NCBI GenBank assembly: GCA_947568835.1
Contig: OX387605.1
Coordinates: 8,312,418 to 8,376,417, forward strand
DNA: 64,000 nucleotides
Source of the DNA: Protonemura montana
Taxonomy: Eukaryota > Arthropoda > Insecta > Plecoptera > Nemouridae
Direction of reading: 5' to 3'
Shown here piece after piece: positions 47,007-60,600 of the stretch (its first letter is position 1; each line of letters begins with the position of its first letter). The notes beneath the pieces are model-generated. The model was not told where the DNA came from. It saw nothing but the letters and a program-made list of their open reading frames with translations, and ran no database searches. The position numbers and the translations under genes are program-made.

Positions 47007-48639
47007 TCTTCTTTTTTAGTTAGGAACTTGGATTCAACCTTTCTCGTGTTTTTTCTTCATGCTGGGGGCTTCTGTCAGCCTCATTTTTTAGATGGTAATA
47101 TAATTATGAAACTACTTTCTGCCAAAGGCTGTAATGGTGGCGGCGACGTTTTTAGAGGGAGTGCGATGATTGGACGCCGAGGGGGGATAGTGTGAGGAAG
47201 AAGTAGCCCTTATCACGAAAGTTCAGGTTGAAAAGATCACGGCGAGCGCGAGGAAAGTGTTAAATCTAGCAACTATTCCTAGCAAAAATTCCCTTATGCG
47301 GACTTATTGCAAGCAGTTGAACGTCCCGAAACAAGAAAATTGATGGTAAAATTAGTTTCGGATTTGGTTGCTTCCTTTCTTGCGACCGCCCAGTTGTTTG
47401 TGAGCCAAGATATCATCCGTATTCCAGGCGTGTCTCGTCGTCTAGTGTGGGTGATAGGGGGGAGGGGTTGACATATCACGGCGCGCCGGTGGCTTTTGGG
47501 CGCTCGAGTTTGACGGGAACTTGGGAGTCAGGGAATTAGCAAGCCAGACGCCGCAAAACCTTGCCGCCATCGCCCGCCCGCCGAAACCACCGCCAGTGTA
47601 ATACTTTTACTTATCGCCAGGAGTGCGTTCACCCAGGAAATAACGGAATTTTTTTTTCGTTGCATGAATTGATTGGGGGTAATTTCGGTGAAATGTTTCG
47701 CCGTGTTTGATGTTGCATTGGGCGATGACGTGGTCATGGGAACCGGGGTTTTATACAGGAGAAACAATTTTAAAAATAATTTTGTAGGCCCATTCAATAA
47801 CAGACTGCTTATTTTTAATGTATATATCCAACGTTTGGAATGAAATGATAATACCAAACACCCGCCTGGAGGGGAATATAAAAGAAACCAAGTCAAAGAA
47901 ATTCAGCAGCAATCGAGTCAACTCAGTTCCTCGTCTGCTGCCTCCTTTTTTGTAAACTTTTCCATTCAAACAGGTGATTTCAAATTTCAAGACTCTCAGC
48001 AAAAAAACTTTGAAATTCGAGTTGCTAAACTTTCAGCGCTCGCGACATTTCGACAAATATTTTAAAGCTTGCAATGTCGCAACGTAATGTTTCTCGGCTT
48101 TATCTCGGCACATTGTTAAAAAGCGATCACTCCGAGGCCGCTTAGAAAACTTGTATAATTATCATGTGCCTGCCCTCGACAACTGCTTCGCGACAATTCA
48201 TATGCAATCCGAGCTCGCACTCCTCGGCGTCAATTGACGACTTTATAAGTCAGCCGATGCGAGAACCACCCCGGTGCCTCCCAAAACGTCCCCCGACCCC
48301 CACCACCACCCCTATCCCTAATGTGCGCCCACTAATTGGTGTTTTTGTTCCAGCCGATCACGCCACCGAGCGACCCACGAAGTCCCGAGTTCCAGCTCCG
48401 GTCCGCGCTGATTAGGAGCTAATTAACTCGCGGCGGAAATCCTCGGCTGACTCATAAATCCCCCGAATCTCGCGCCTCATGTCACGGAGACGGCGTTTAC
48501 GGGTGAAAATTTCTCCTGGAAAATGAGCGCGAAACGCGACAGCATCGCGTTCTCGTCCGCTGACTCGTCGCTCCTCGCGGCTCGATGACTCCGACGAGGG
48601 CAAACCACTTTTTGGACCGTCTGAAAATGCGCTGAAGTC

Positions 48640-51600
48640 ATGGAGAACAAATGGGCGTGGTTGACGCCTCCCCCGTTGCACAACAGCAGCTGCTCGCACC
48701 CTCGCTACTTGGCACCGACGACGTACTCCTTTTCTACTGTTTGGCACATGGTCCAGTCGCTTCTGATCTTCCTCCTGACGGCCGGTATCTTGATCGCCAA
48801 CCTGCTTGTCATCTGCGTTCTCAACTCGCGGCGATACAGCAAGTACATCCATGCGCAGCCACGGTACCTGCTTACCTCGCTGGCTTGCAACGACCTTGCC
48901 ATTGGTCTCTTTGTCACCCCCTTCGGCTTCCTGTCGGCGTTCTACCACTGCTGGCCGTACGGCGAGATTGTCTGCCAGATACAGGTCAGTTCTTCGCCGT
49001 CGCGGGCACTTTTAATGAGAACTGTAGGGATATCAACGCTAAAGCAATTCAAAAATATGTAAAATAAGTAATATGCAACAATATGCAATATGCAAACCAA
49101 TCCAAAATCAAATTAACACTCTAGAAAGTTGCATCCAAAACTAAACAGCATTTCGGAGTGGTTTCCTTAAGGTAATTAGCACCAATGGGGCCAGTGCAAA
49201 TGGTGCACGATAGAACCAAAAATACGTACTTTATGCGATTCTCTCGACTTTGTCGCTAGCAACCAGAGCACTTGCTATCCTATTTTATCATAAGAAAATG
49301 AAAGCTGCCCATAGAATAAATTGTTTATGTTTTTGGACCCACTCAAGCACGACGATCGCAACTCCCATCGAATTATAAAGACGTTTTCCACTCGGGATTA
49401 TTTATATTTTGCTGTCAATATAAAGAAAAGTTAATCTGCCTCCCATTTTTCATGATGAATCACCGCGAAGATTTCCCCGCCCATTGTGGAGACTTTCGGT
49501 ACTCTGAGCTCGTATTTACAACGCCCTGGTGTCGGCAGCTCGGCAAAGAAGTACTTCGACTTCGATCGTTGCATGGGATGGTAATCTGATCCTGGGAGCC
49601 TAACTGCCGTCGCAAGGATGATCGATCTTTCGTTGCCAATCGGTTATTACTGCTTGCCCTTGCAATCGCGATTCATCGACTCACAAAATACGAAGCAACT
49701 TCGGTCAGTAATTCACAAAAATAATCTTCACGCCTCGATACGTCTTTGCGATGAGCGCTGTTTTTTTCTTTCTCTCCGAGAGATAATCTAGTTATAAGGC
49801 AGCTGTAAATTGGAAAATCCATATTTTATAATTCGTGATTTCTCGGCGAGCTAACTAAGAGAGTAAAAACTCTGGAATTGGCACAGCACAGTGTGTACTA
49901 CCTACGCAGGCTTCAGCAATTCTTTCCCAAAGAGAATTGTTTTATTATTGCAGTAATTCCCATTTGGGAGATGGAAAAAAGAGCGAAAAGCTCCAGTGCC
50001 CGGGGAATTGTTAATATCCGAGCTGGATTGGAATGGGAAAATACTTAAGAGATGTTCAACATAAGTTTCGGCTAATTTCGGGAGGAACTTCAGAAAATGA
50101 TTACAAGAAGTTCGCATTGTGGGTGTGAGAAACGGAACATTTTCGCCAAGACTTTTTCAAACTCGAGTCCAGAATCTCATTCCTCGAGGAGTAAATCTAG
50201 CCACGCATCCTGCGCGCAAAACGGGAAGCTCTCACGGCTTATTTTACGAGTCACAGTGAGGCTAACGTGCTTCTTATCTTTGCCTGTTCGAGCCAAGGTG
50301 GCGCCCCAGAACGTGCTATCTACGCCAGAGCATGCATGCTAATTGAGTTGCGAAAAGCGCCAACTTCTTTGCCGGGAAAGAAACATTTATTGAAAGTTGT
50401 GAGATACTTTCGTGACGACCGTTAAAGCTTGTCTCGATTTCCAATTCAATTTCCACGCATCAAGTCGACAGAAAGGGCTCGGCCTGCGCCTGCGTCCAAG
50501 CCCCGTGTTCTCTGTGCTAGCCGATCGGACTTTGATGAGCCGACGCCTCCACCTGGGCTGGGTTTGCCGCTGAGGGCTCGAACCCTTCGCGATGCAATTC
50601 AAAGTCTCGCACACTCGCGCATTACGAAACATAGTTTCATTAAACTAAGTACTCCAAGGCGGCGAATGAAAGTGCTTCATCCTGCGATTAATCCGCGTCG
50701 GTATTAAATTATTCGGGGATGATATCAAGCCATAGGTATACACACACATAAAGTAATTGGACGCAAACCACGCTTCTGCGAATTATAGTAATTAATTTTA
50801 TTTGCTGATTAATGCGTAACATCCAAGAACCTTCTCCGTTTTCTCCCAAAGTAGAATTCATGTACATTATCTGCAATAGAATGCCATATCTGTGTCCATA
50901 GGAATCTAATTCCGAAGAATTATTCCATAATTTCCTCCACGCGCCGCAATTAAGCAAATGGAGAAGCCAGCCACGGACTTGAAATTAAACACACTTTAAT
51001 TTCATTGAAAACTCGCTGGAAACAAACAGAAAAAAAAATGCAGCATTGCGTGAGAGTTTGGTATGCGGACCGTGCCGCGATGCGTAAACTTGCGTGAGAT
51101 TAAAAGTGCGTAATTTCGCCGCATCGCCAAGCAGCGCTCGCGCCTAATTGAACTTTGGGACAGAAATGAGAGAAATGAAGTCGCTCAGTGGTGGTATTTC
51201 ATTGATAAGTGTGTAGCTGCCTGTCACGCCGCCCAGCGTCTTGGCTGCTCTGCTGGACGGCGGCCAGGCCGGGATGTGAAGGGCCAATGAAGGCGTCGAG
51301 GGATTGCTAGGTTTTCACCAGACCCGCGGCGCCCTAAAGAGTCGCGAGCGTTTTTATTGGAATTGAGTTTGTACCTGGAGAACAGAAATTGCTTTGGAAA
51401 ATGGAAGTCTCTAAGATGAGATTTCATTTCTGCTTCACTCTTGTTTAAAGAGTTGCATCAAGGTTCTGTGGTGAAAACACATTACAAACGCTGCAAAAAA
51501 ACGCGAACCGGAAAACGGTCACGGTACCTCCCTGCAAAAGCAGCCTGTTGTCAGTAACATCGTTTTTTTTTGTTTTTTTTAAACGTGTTTAGCTTTGGAT

Positions 51601-54600
51601 GGTCTTTTGTGCATAGTCCAAGTAGACAGAGCTTGTTTCACTGTGGCAGTTGCAGTACATGTCCAACACTTGCTTCAGGAACTTTACGCGTCGGAAATTT
51701 GGTCTTCCTGTCAAACGCAATCCAATGAAGTGGAAAATCCGTGGCACACATAACCGCGTGGTCCTTTCAGCACTGAGGACCATCCAGAGCTCGGATGGGT
51801 AATGACGTCAGCCCCCAAGCCTACTCCACCGTAAAACGCAGAATGATATTAGAGTTCGGCTTTTTCATAGACCACTTCGGTATTCGAAAAACGGGGCCCT
51901 CAGACATGCTTTTTGCGCAAGTCGTTGCAACTCAAACAGATGTGAATGTCTGAACGGAATCGACGAACTGTGCGAGTGTCGCGTGTGACGTAGCTTCCGG
52001 TCTCGGTCTGCTTCCGGTCCGTCCAGGCGAGTGCAGCGCCGGACGGGCGGACGGGGAGGGTAGGAACTACTCGAAGATCTATCACCACTCTATGACTTCC
52101 GTTTCTAGCCGCTAATACAACGGGACCGGCAAAGATGGACGACCACTCCATGACGTCACTCGATTTATTGGCGAACTCTATTATAAACTTTCTTTAGGCG
52201 ATTTGTCTACGCGGTGACCTTTTTGCTTCGCTATTTGGCTCAGAAACTTAATTTAAAGAGCACTCTTCTCCATGAAAAAAAAAATATTTACTTCTGTGGA
52301 ACGCTGCGATTTTATGCCACCACAGAAATTGTGTTGGTTTTTTTTTTCTTTGTTGCTGATGTAATTTCATTAATAACGAACCAACGCGGTCGTTGCAGAA
52401 GACGGCCATTCCAGTGTCGGGCAGAAATGACAATTATTTTTTTTAGCGTCTCCATAACGAACCTTGGTGGCGTCGAGGAAAGGCGCGGGGAAAAGTTGCG
52501 GGGGTTGAGAAGAGGGGACGAAATGGATATGTTTCTTTCCGAAGTCAGCATTCGAAGAAAATGTGTGAGACTTTAGAAGATGGAACTTAAAACCCACGCA
52601 TGTGATGAACGAACAATATGCGTGGACCAGTATGCAACAACAATAATGTTATAATATCTTCATCATTTGACGGCGTCAGGCAGAGAAGGGAAAGTTAACT
52701 AACAAAGTTTGCTATCGCAGGGAATCGAATATTGTACCAAAAGTTACATCTGTGGTGCCCAGTAACCCAAATTATTTTAACACTTCGTTTTTTCGGGCCT
52801 TAATCTGTGGAAATTTTTCACTCAAACGGTTAAAGTTGGAAAATACATATAACCCGATGCTATTTATAATTCCGGTCAGTAATGTTTGGGTACATGGTAG
52901 ATTTTTGTGCTTTAGAATAGGTCTCGAGGGTTATTTCTATGCAATCACCCCGTTCGCCCCGTTTCAGAACCTGAATCTGAACCTGAACCTGAACCTGGAC
53001 CACTATTTATTTCGAGTCAGCTTGCTGCTCGCTTTGCAACTCGAAGCTAGGTCCGTACATTTACACGAATCGCGCGCCGCGACCCCGCGGTTTTTCTGCG
53101 CCTCCTGGTGATTACTCACGACGCGGACCAGCAATTATCTGCTAATTGATCACGCTGATTGAGGGCGCCGACGTCGATGTACCGACGCCGACGTACCGAC
53201 GCTGTCGCGGTCTTCTAAGAGTGAAAGTACAGAGGGTCGGGGGTCCGTGATGTAGGCGCTGCCACTTGAGAAACAAAGAGATGGCGAGGTTTAGTCGTCT
53301 GATATAATGTGTGTGCTGAAAATGCAGACTGACCAAACCGAATCAACCGGAAGTGTTGGGCCCGTTCGGTATTTGCACAAGCGCAATGATTTGTTGTGCT
53401 GCTGTTTGTTGAACAGTGTGCATCGCCTAACGATGCGAATTTTCACAATTTGTTATGCATTACGTAAATAAACGTATAATTAAATACATAATGACCCACA
53501 GTGCATACTGTATGAAATGCGTATTAAAATTGGCTGATTCATGTTATATACATTTGACTCGGTATTCATCTAAATAACGTGCAGTTGTCATATCCTGGTT
53601 ATTTGATTAATCTCTTGCTGCAGAGCACCCACACACAGAACGCAATTTTCATATGGAAATGTCGCCCGAATTTGTAATTCTAATGCATTGCTCTGTATCA
53701 AAACTTGGTGCCAGGAGATGTCGGAATCTGTCGATCATCCAAGTGTCTATGACGCGGAAATAACGTAGAAATACATTTATTACCAACTTTGTGGCAGCGA
53801 TTCTCGATATACGGACGAAGACCTTCGTGACCATCATATTGTATTCAATGTACGACCTGGCGCCTATCCCGCTTTCTCTGCAGCAGAAAAACATTTAAAG
53901 TTGGGATATATTTCAATGCTGGTGCCTCCAGAAAATAGACAAATCCACCGTGAAAAATCCACCTTGAAAAGCGAGGCATTCCTTGAGGTGGAAATTATTA
54001 TTCCTGCGTGCATGTTCCCCGGGGAAGAAGCTCAGTGAGAGCCCAGAGCTGACACTTCTTAGAAAGTTTTAAAGAATCGCCCTGTGTCTATCTTGGCGAC
54101 GGCTTAAAAATATTCCTTCCTCGTCGTCACTAGTTTCTAGTCGTTGTCTCGGCGAACTCTGTTTGGTTATAGACTATGTGTGAACCGGGCAATGCTAAAA
54201 CGCGACACGCTATATTATCACTGGCGTGCAATAAAACGTGAGATGAGGTCGTTCTGCATTCGCATCGAACTAGACAAGGTGCTAAATCATACATGTGTTA
54301 GTGTATTCCAGATCCATAGGTCGCTCACGTCGTTGCCAAGTGCTATTTTTCGTTTCTGGCAATGCTATTGCATTTTTCTGATGATAAAAAGTGTGCCATC
54401 ATTTATACACGTGCCATGAAATATATAGACATACTTTTTTTGGCGAGAAAAACTCTGATTGAACCCCGAGTAGTTTCAAACGAAAAAAGTCGTCCCAAAA
54501 CAGTCGTCCCAAAATGAGCAGGAAATATTATTTAATGAACAATAGGAATTTTGAGAGCACGAACATGATATCCGTATAAGATTTTGTTTCTTTAGTACCC

Positions 54601-57600
54601 TGACCGTGCTGTGCTGACGCCTCCCTTCTGTTGCAGTCGCTTCTCAGGGGAGCCCTCCGTCAACAGAGCGCGGTCATCCTGATCTGCATGGCGCTGGACC
54701 GCTACATGTGCATGCTACACCCCGGAAACTACCACAAGCACTCCAGCAAGAAGGTAGGTGCGAGCATGGACCATTTACTTTAAAAGTGGCGCCACCCTGG
54801 GAAAACATTCCTCCAATGCAACCCCAATGGCATCGTCGTCTATTTACAACCTACTACTAGAATGCAGTGCGTAGAGTAGAAATAACAGGTATGAGATTAA
54901 GCAATTGACCTCTGTTTCTTAAAGTCATCAAACGATTATTGAAATTTTATTTTTTATGTTCCTTAATTATGAAAATAGTATATATATAAATAATATAAAG
55001 ATGGCAATTTAATATTTTATGATTATATAAAAAAGGAGCTTATTGCCTGAAAGAGTTGCCTCAAAGGTGAACAAGATTAATGATTTAGTTATGCACAGCT
55101 TTAAGTGATCACAGGTTTTTGTTGTGGAACAGTTTCTACCGGCTCAGGTATAACACTTTGTGCCCTTGGCAACGACAACGAATAGCGGCGTGTCTCGAAT
55201 GTTCCATGGCTGAGGCGACGAAATCACGGGGTTACCTCGTGATTATCTTAGAGTTGAGTTCTGCAAACAGAAGTACACATGTTTGTTTGGCGGGAAGCTC
55301 ATCTGAAAATTATCTTCCTTCGTTGGAAATACATGCCATGGTATTATTTAATGGTAGTGCCATGGTACAGGCGTGATGAGACGTGTATGAATATTCAATT
55401 TGACAGGTTTGTAAATGAGATAGTTCATTGTGGCATATGAACCGAGTCTTAAAAAGTAAGTCGTTGATAGAAGGTGGAATTGATTTATGGTTTGGGGCTT
55501 TGGACGAAAAAGTATTTGTTAGTCCAAATCTTTGTCAGACTATAATTTATTATTCCGTGCTTTTACGATAGCATGTTCACTGTTCTAATTGCGTCGACCA
55601 GTGTGAGTACACCGACAGCTCAATTATTTACTAGTCAGCCAACTATAGAGTGCTTTGAAAATAGTTGTGCATTGCCCAACAAGGAATTGACAATTGTAAA
55701 ATACAGTTTGTGATTTAATAACGATGCAATCAAGTGACAGCTGGGAAAATAAAACTGAATCTTGAATAGGAAAAGTATTTCTCGTCCCTTCTTTCCCAGA
55801 TAAAAAAAAAAAAAAAAAAAAACACACTTTAGCATCTAGCTCGTTCAGCCGAGTATACCCGACAAAAACCAATGAATAAACAAAATAATTAGTTCATTAA
55901 AACTTGGAAAGATTCATTAAATTCACGGGTCTGTGGTTCTTTCGACGTGCACCCTTAACGAAGTAAGGAGTGATCAGGGTGTGAACGGGGTGCTTGCTTT
56001 CGAGTGACCTGGAAGGGGGCTGAAAGAGGGGTGGGGCGCCGAGACAAGAGAAGGGCGCTTCGATCTCGACTTGGCCCAAGGTAAATCGCACCCATGTGAT
56101 TGAGTCTACAAGGCGCAATCAATCACGCGCTCGCCGGATGTTAATTAATTTGCCTAGTATAAGGTTGGAGTCTCGAAGTTGAACCTAAGGAGGTCGGTGG
56201 AGTCCATGGGGTGGAGTCGACATCGAGAAGGAATGGCAGACTCTAGCAAAGTTCTGAGTCAGGATATGTGTTTTCAACTATCGCTGTGACGAGAACTGGC
56301 ATCGAGGAATGCCTGCGGCGAATGGAAGAGCCGGTCATTGGCACCTCCACAGTAAAACATATTTGTGCTTACAGAGCAATGTGAGGAGAAAGTTTGAAAG
56401 GTTTAATGAATTTTATGACTTCTGAAAACTTCGTTGCTTTCCAACACTTAATTTTACAAGTAGAATTTAAATGAAAGCATCGAGTTACTTTTTAATATGG
56501 AATACTTGCACTTTGAGAGACACATATAGTCATGTAGCTCTTGTCCGAAGGTAATGAAGTAAAAAAAAAAAATTGAAATACTTTACTGTGAAGCCCTTTA
56601 TTCTTTGGACATGTCCGGCTCAAAAGTGAAACTTAAATTGCTCGTAATTATTAACGTCAACATTGTAACCTATAACTGTACTTGATCATTGCGCTCCTGT
56701 GAGCGAGGTACCAGTTCGTAGCTAGGCATTCGTTTGTAGCTTTGCGGTCAGGGTACAGAGAGGGCAGGCAATTACGCTACTTGGTACTACAGTTAATTGA
56801 GCGTAGCTTCTACATTTTAATACGGCAAAAGTCCTTGCGGAGTTGCACTCCAAATTACTGATATTATAATTTGCCAACTTAGCGCGGGCAGCACAAAACG
56901 CAACTTTAGCCCTTTGAGAGATTCTAATGTGGCTAACCAAACTGGATGCGCAAAAATTCCATCGGGGAGAGGCAAAACGTTTCAGGGAAATTGTCCTCTG
57001 ATTTTAAACGTTTGTGGCTAGATTTTTGGAACTCCTGGATACGTTTTCGAGTATTAGAATTCGGCGAAAGATTCCATAGTGCAAAACAACATCAGCCTAA
57101 CTCGAGATTACAACTTTTAGGGTCACAGACAAGAAAGGAAGCCAATTCAGTACACAGAGTCTCCCGTTCTAGTCTTCTGAAGCACTCGAAACCGAAAGTC
57201 ATTAATGGGATTTAGATTCCCGGGCCTTGTCTCGTCTTATAAGCGAATCCTGAAGTCACAAAGGTCACGATACAGATTCCGACAAGACCGCGATTCATTT
57301 CGTTGCAATTACAATGGATCCTGCTAAGCAGACGTCATGTCATTATCAGAAAGTTAATTAAGTCTGAACCACACGGAAAACATCCACCCATGTTTGTCTG
57401 TCAGGCAGACGATCGAGGAGGCGCGAGTAATTTCGGAAAGTTGATTCACTTCTCGGCGGTCGACGTCTCTACGCGCGGTTGTTCGTCGTCCCCCTCTCCC
57501 TCAAGCCATCGCTGCGTCAAGAGATCGTTGCGAAAGGCGGACTGAAAAAAGGACCACTGCCGAAAAACAACCGAAATGGGAACACGAAATGTTGCGCTTA

Positions 57601-60600
57601 ATTCCTGGTTTATTCGCCAGCGATTTGTCACGAGCTGGAAATTAGAAGCTTCTAGCCACGATGAGCAGCATGGTGGCTCAGTAATTAGTTTTATTTCACT
57701 TACAGTCCATGGCAGACATTTTGATTTTGAAATATTGGAAATCAAATACAAATGTAATGCAAATAATGTATGGTTTTGATTTGTGTATACTGGTTTTGTG
57801 TAAAACATGGACAATTTAATTTGCTTCATCGTCCATGCCACACCTTTATTTACTTACTGACGTACAAAAACCCAATCAAACACAGTTTTCTGCTGCGACT
57901 TTTGGAAAAAAATTCAATTTCGCTGGTGATCGCGAGGCTGATTGTGTCGGACCTTGGTTCGATGTTCGATCACGCCATTACAGCCCCAATTCGCCAGGCC
58001 GTTCGGCTTGATTCTGTGTCAACCCTCGGGAAGTCGGCGTTGTGTACGCACGGGCCAGTTAGCGGATGTCATGTTGACAAATCGCAGTCGATCCGCCTCG
58101 ACAGTTGACATCGCCGGCATTTTATAAACGAGTAACGACCTCTCACACTTTTGAGATATGAAATCAAATCTTGTCGACGAGTGTCATCATCATCCTCCTA
58201 AGTCGTAGCCGTCATTTATTAATGGCTTTCCATGTTTTTTGCTCCTTTGTGATAAATACTGACGATTTTTTGTCATTGAAAGATTTTGATCATTTCAAAA
58301 ATAAGCGGAGTTCAGCTTTAAAATGCAGTGCATTAATTTTCAGTCCCTCTCACAAAGCTGGGGCCCGCCCACTAATCCTCAAAATACCTATTTTCGTTAT
58401 GAATTGCCCATTCAACTAACACTGCACCCCGTAAACGCGGCCCAATCATGCTACACACAAACACACACACATGAACGTAATTCACAGCAATGGGTGTTTT
58501 TACCACTAAATTATGCTTCAAAGTATCATTGTGAGCAAAGTACCAGGTAATTCACCTGTATATGGCGTACGCTAGTTTTCAAGAGATAGACCACATATTA
58601 AGGCCCGAACGAATTCTTATCGCCCCAGTCAAGGTAAGGCTAGGAAGGCGAGGGTCTACCAGCATCCCCCGAAATGGGAGATGAAAATCTCGAGACGGGC
58701 CCGGGGAACAGATCCGATCCGGCTAATACCACTTCTAGCACGCTTGCGTCCCTATCTAAGGGTAACAGCTCCCGACTCTGATAAAAACAAACATAGACAT
58801 CGTACTATTTGCTTGGCGTAATCCTGGTTCTTATCTCAGTATGGGTTTGCCCAAATCTCCTAATTTTGTTCAGGATTTTTCGAAAACTAACGAATGATTA
58901 ACCGTTTGCTGCTCGTGTATGACGTCCTTGATTATCTCACTATCTCAGTCTGGGATAATTACTCCTTGCATTGGTTTGCTTGAACTAGTTTCAGTCGATC
59001 AATAAGTATATTTCGTTTACCATCTTTGAGAAAAATATTTTTATTTTGTGATAGACCTAATTATAATATGGTCCTTCTTTTGAAATCGCTTAAGAACTTA
59101 AAATCATGAGACCTTCAATGCACTACACGATGTGATTTAGATTATGGCTTGCAATCTACAAGGTCATAATATCAGAAGTAAGCGTTTTTCCATCACACTT
59201 CATTTTAAGATCATGTGCTTGTCTGGACCTCTCGGCCATTTGCCCTCGCCCCGCTTAGTGCAAACTGTTTCACGTGGCATTCACCAAACTCCTAGCGGAG
59301 TATGAACGAGTCGAGATACCATCGCAGGGTCGGTCGTCGATGCTTGTATTCGGGAAAGTGCCGTCGGAAGTCAACTCCGCCGCGAACACACATAAAACTG
59401 AGCCCCACGTGCCGAGCACGGTCATACGTCGCCATTGTGAGCAGCTTGCGACTTTATTTTGCTAGATTTACTGGAAAGAATGCACAATCCTTATTTTTCA
59501 ATGTCCTCACACACCGTGCTTTATACATCTCGGCGAGGTACTTTTCGGATTTTATGGGTGATTTGCGAAGTATATTGGTGCGATCGTGGCGCTTGTGGCT
59601 CGCGCAAGAACGAGCACCCCGGCATCGCGATGCTGGCGTTCGACACCCCATCAGCCCTGGGCAAGGAGTCGCAAGGAACACCAGGATGTCTGCCACTGGC
59701 TCGAAGAATGGGAGAAATCAAAGACAAAAAATATTTCCGTAATCGAATTTTCTCCGACTGTCTGATGGGAATGTCTGTTGGAGCTCTTTGGTCAAACAAA
59801 CACCATTATTGGAGCATGTACCCCATCAACTTATTTTCTGACTGGGAACTGTTCACAAGGATACATAGAGCGAACTGCATTAACAGATAGAGCCAGGGCG
59901 ATAGCAATCTTCTCTTGATTGCTTATAAAAAAAAGAAGCGACGTACTAATTGTAACTAATTGTGTAAAACACTCTGAAAAATTTTGTAGATTGCAAGAGA
60001 AAATGAATAACCATTTTTGGAAAATTCAAAGAACTTGTTATTCTAGCTTAATAATTTACATAGAACGCGAGTTTTGCATTTATTTCAGACTAATGTAATA
60101 ACTTTTTTGTTTTTTGGTTGTCCATAAAAACACTTTCTCTTCGTCCCCCGCGAGGGGCACTGGCTCGTCGCACCCCCCGACACCAACCTTCAACATTTCC
60201 CATTCGGCGCGCGATCATCCTGTCAATCCATCGACGGGAACGAACGACGGCGAGAAGGTGGCGGTGAAGAAACGACCGGGTCTTGGTCTTATCTAATCGC
60301 TGCTACGCGGAGGGTGGCTGCCAAACGCCCTGGCAATGTTCCCTCCCAGGCGGGCGCGTCATTATGAGGGCCGCCGCCAGCCAAAAACTCCCCCGGTCTG
60401 GACCCTCGCCGCCCGTCGTAGAGGTCAAGTCTAGCAATGTTTGCGCCCGTAAGTTGCCTGTCGGTCTGCATCGTGGAGTTGACGTGGCGGTCAACACCGC
60501 CTGGCGATCGGTTTCAAGTTGTTCCCGATTGTTTTCGACGCCTCGGCTCGCCTCGCTCTGGTGCGGCCACGTCAGCAATGACAGCCTTTCAAGATCGCAG

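Larger units (their letters stand above)
37573..48639. other. Gene-poor region of about 11 kb between prominin and the GPCR
   Basis: This must hold the prominin promoter at its left and the GPCR promoter or 5' UTR at its right, both unresolved. Longer open frames occur at 42444-43028 (minus, 194 codons), 46145-46756 (plus, 203 codons) and 41381-41782 (plus, 133 codons). They overlap other frames, show no motif I recognise, and coincide with CpG-rich patches where stop codons are rare (39500-39790, 42620-42740, 44000-44280, 46080-46350). Repeats are listed separately. Confidence 0.5.
48985..54636 (+). other. GPCR intron 1 (5.65 kb)
   Basis: No coding sequence is supported. It contains two exact TGACGTCA sites (51803-51810 and 52151-52158), a hexamer repeat at 52967-52997, and a gtcgtcccaaaa duplication near 54489-54515. 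Confidence 0.6.

Noticed and set aside
48412-48948. 178-codon open frame antisense to GPCR exon 1
   Set aside because: It is a mirror of a GC-rich coding exon. The + strand frame has clear TM1 and TM2 motifs and proper splice sites.
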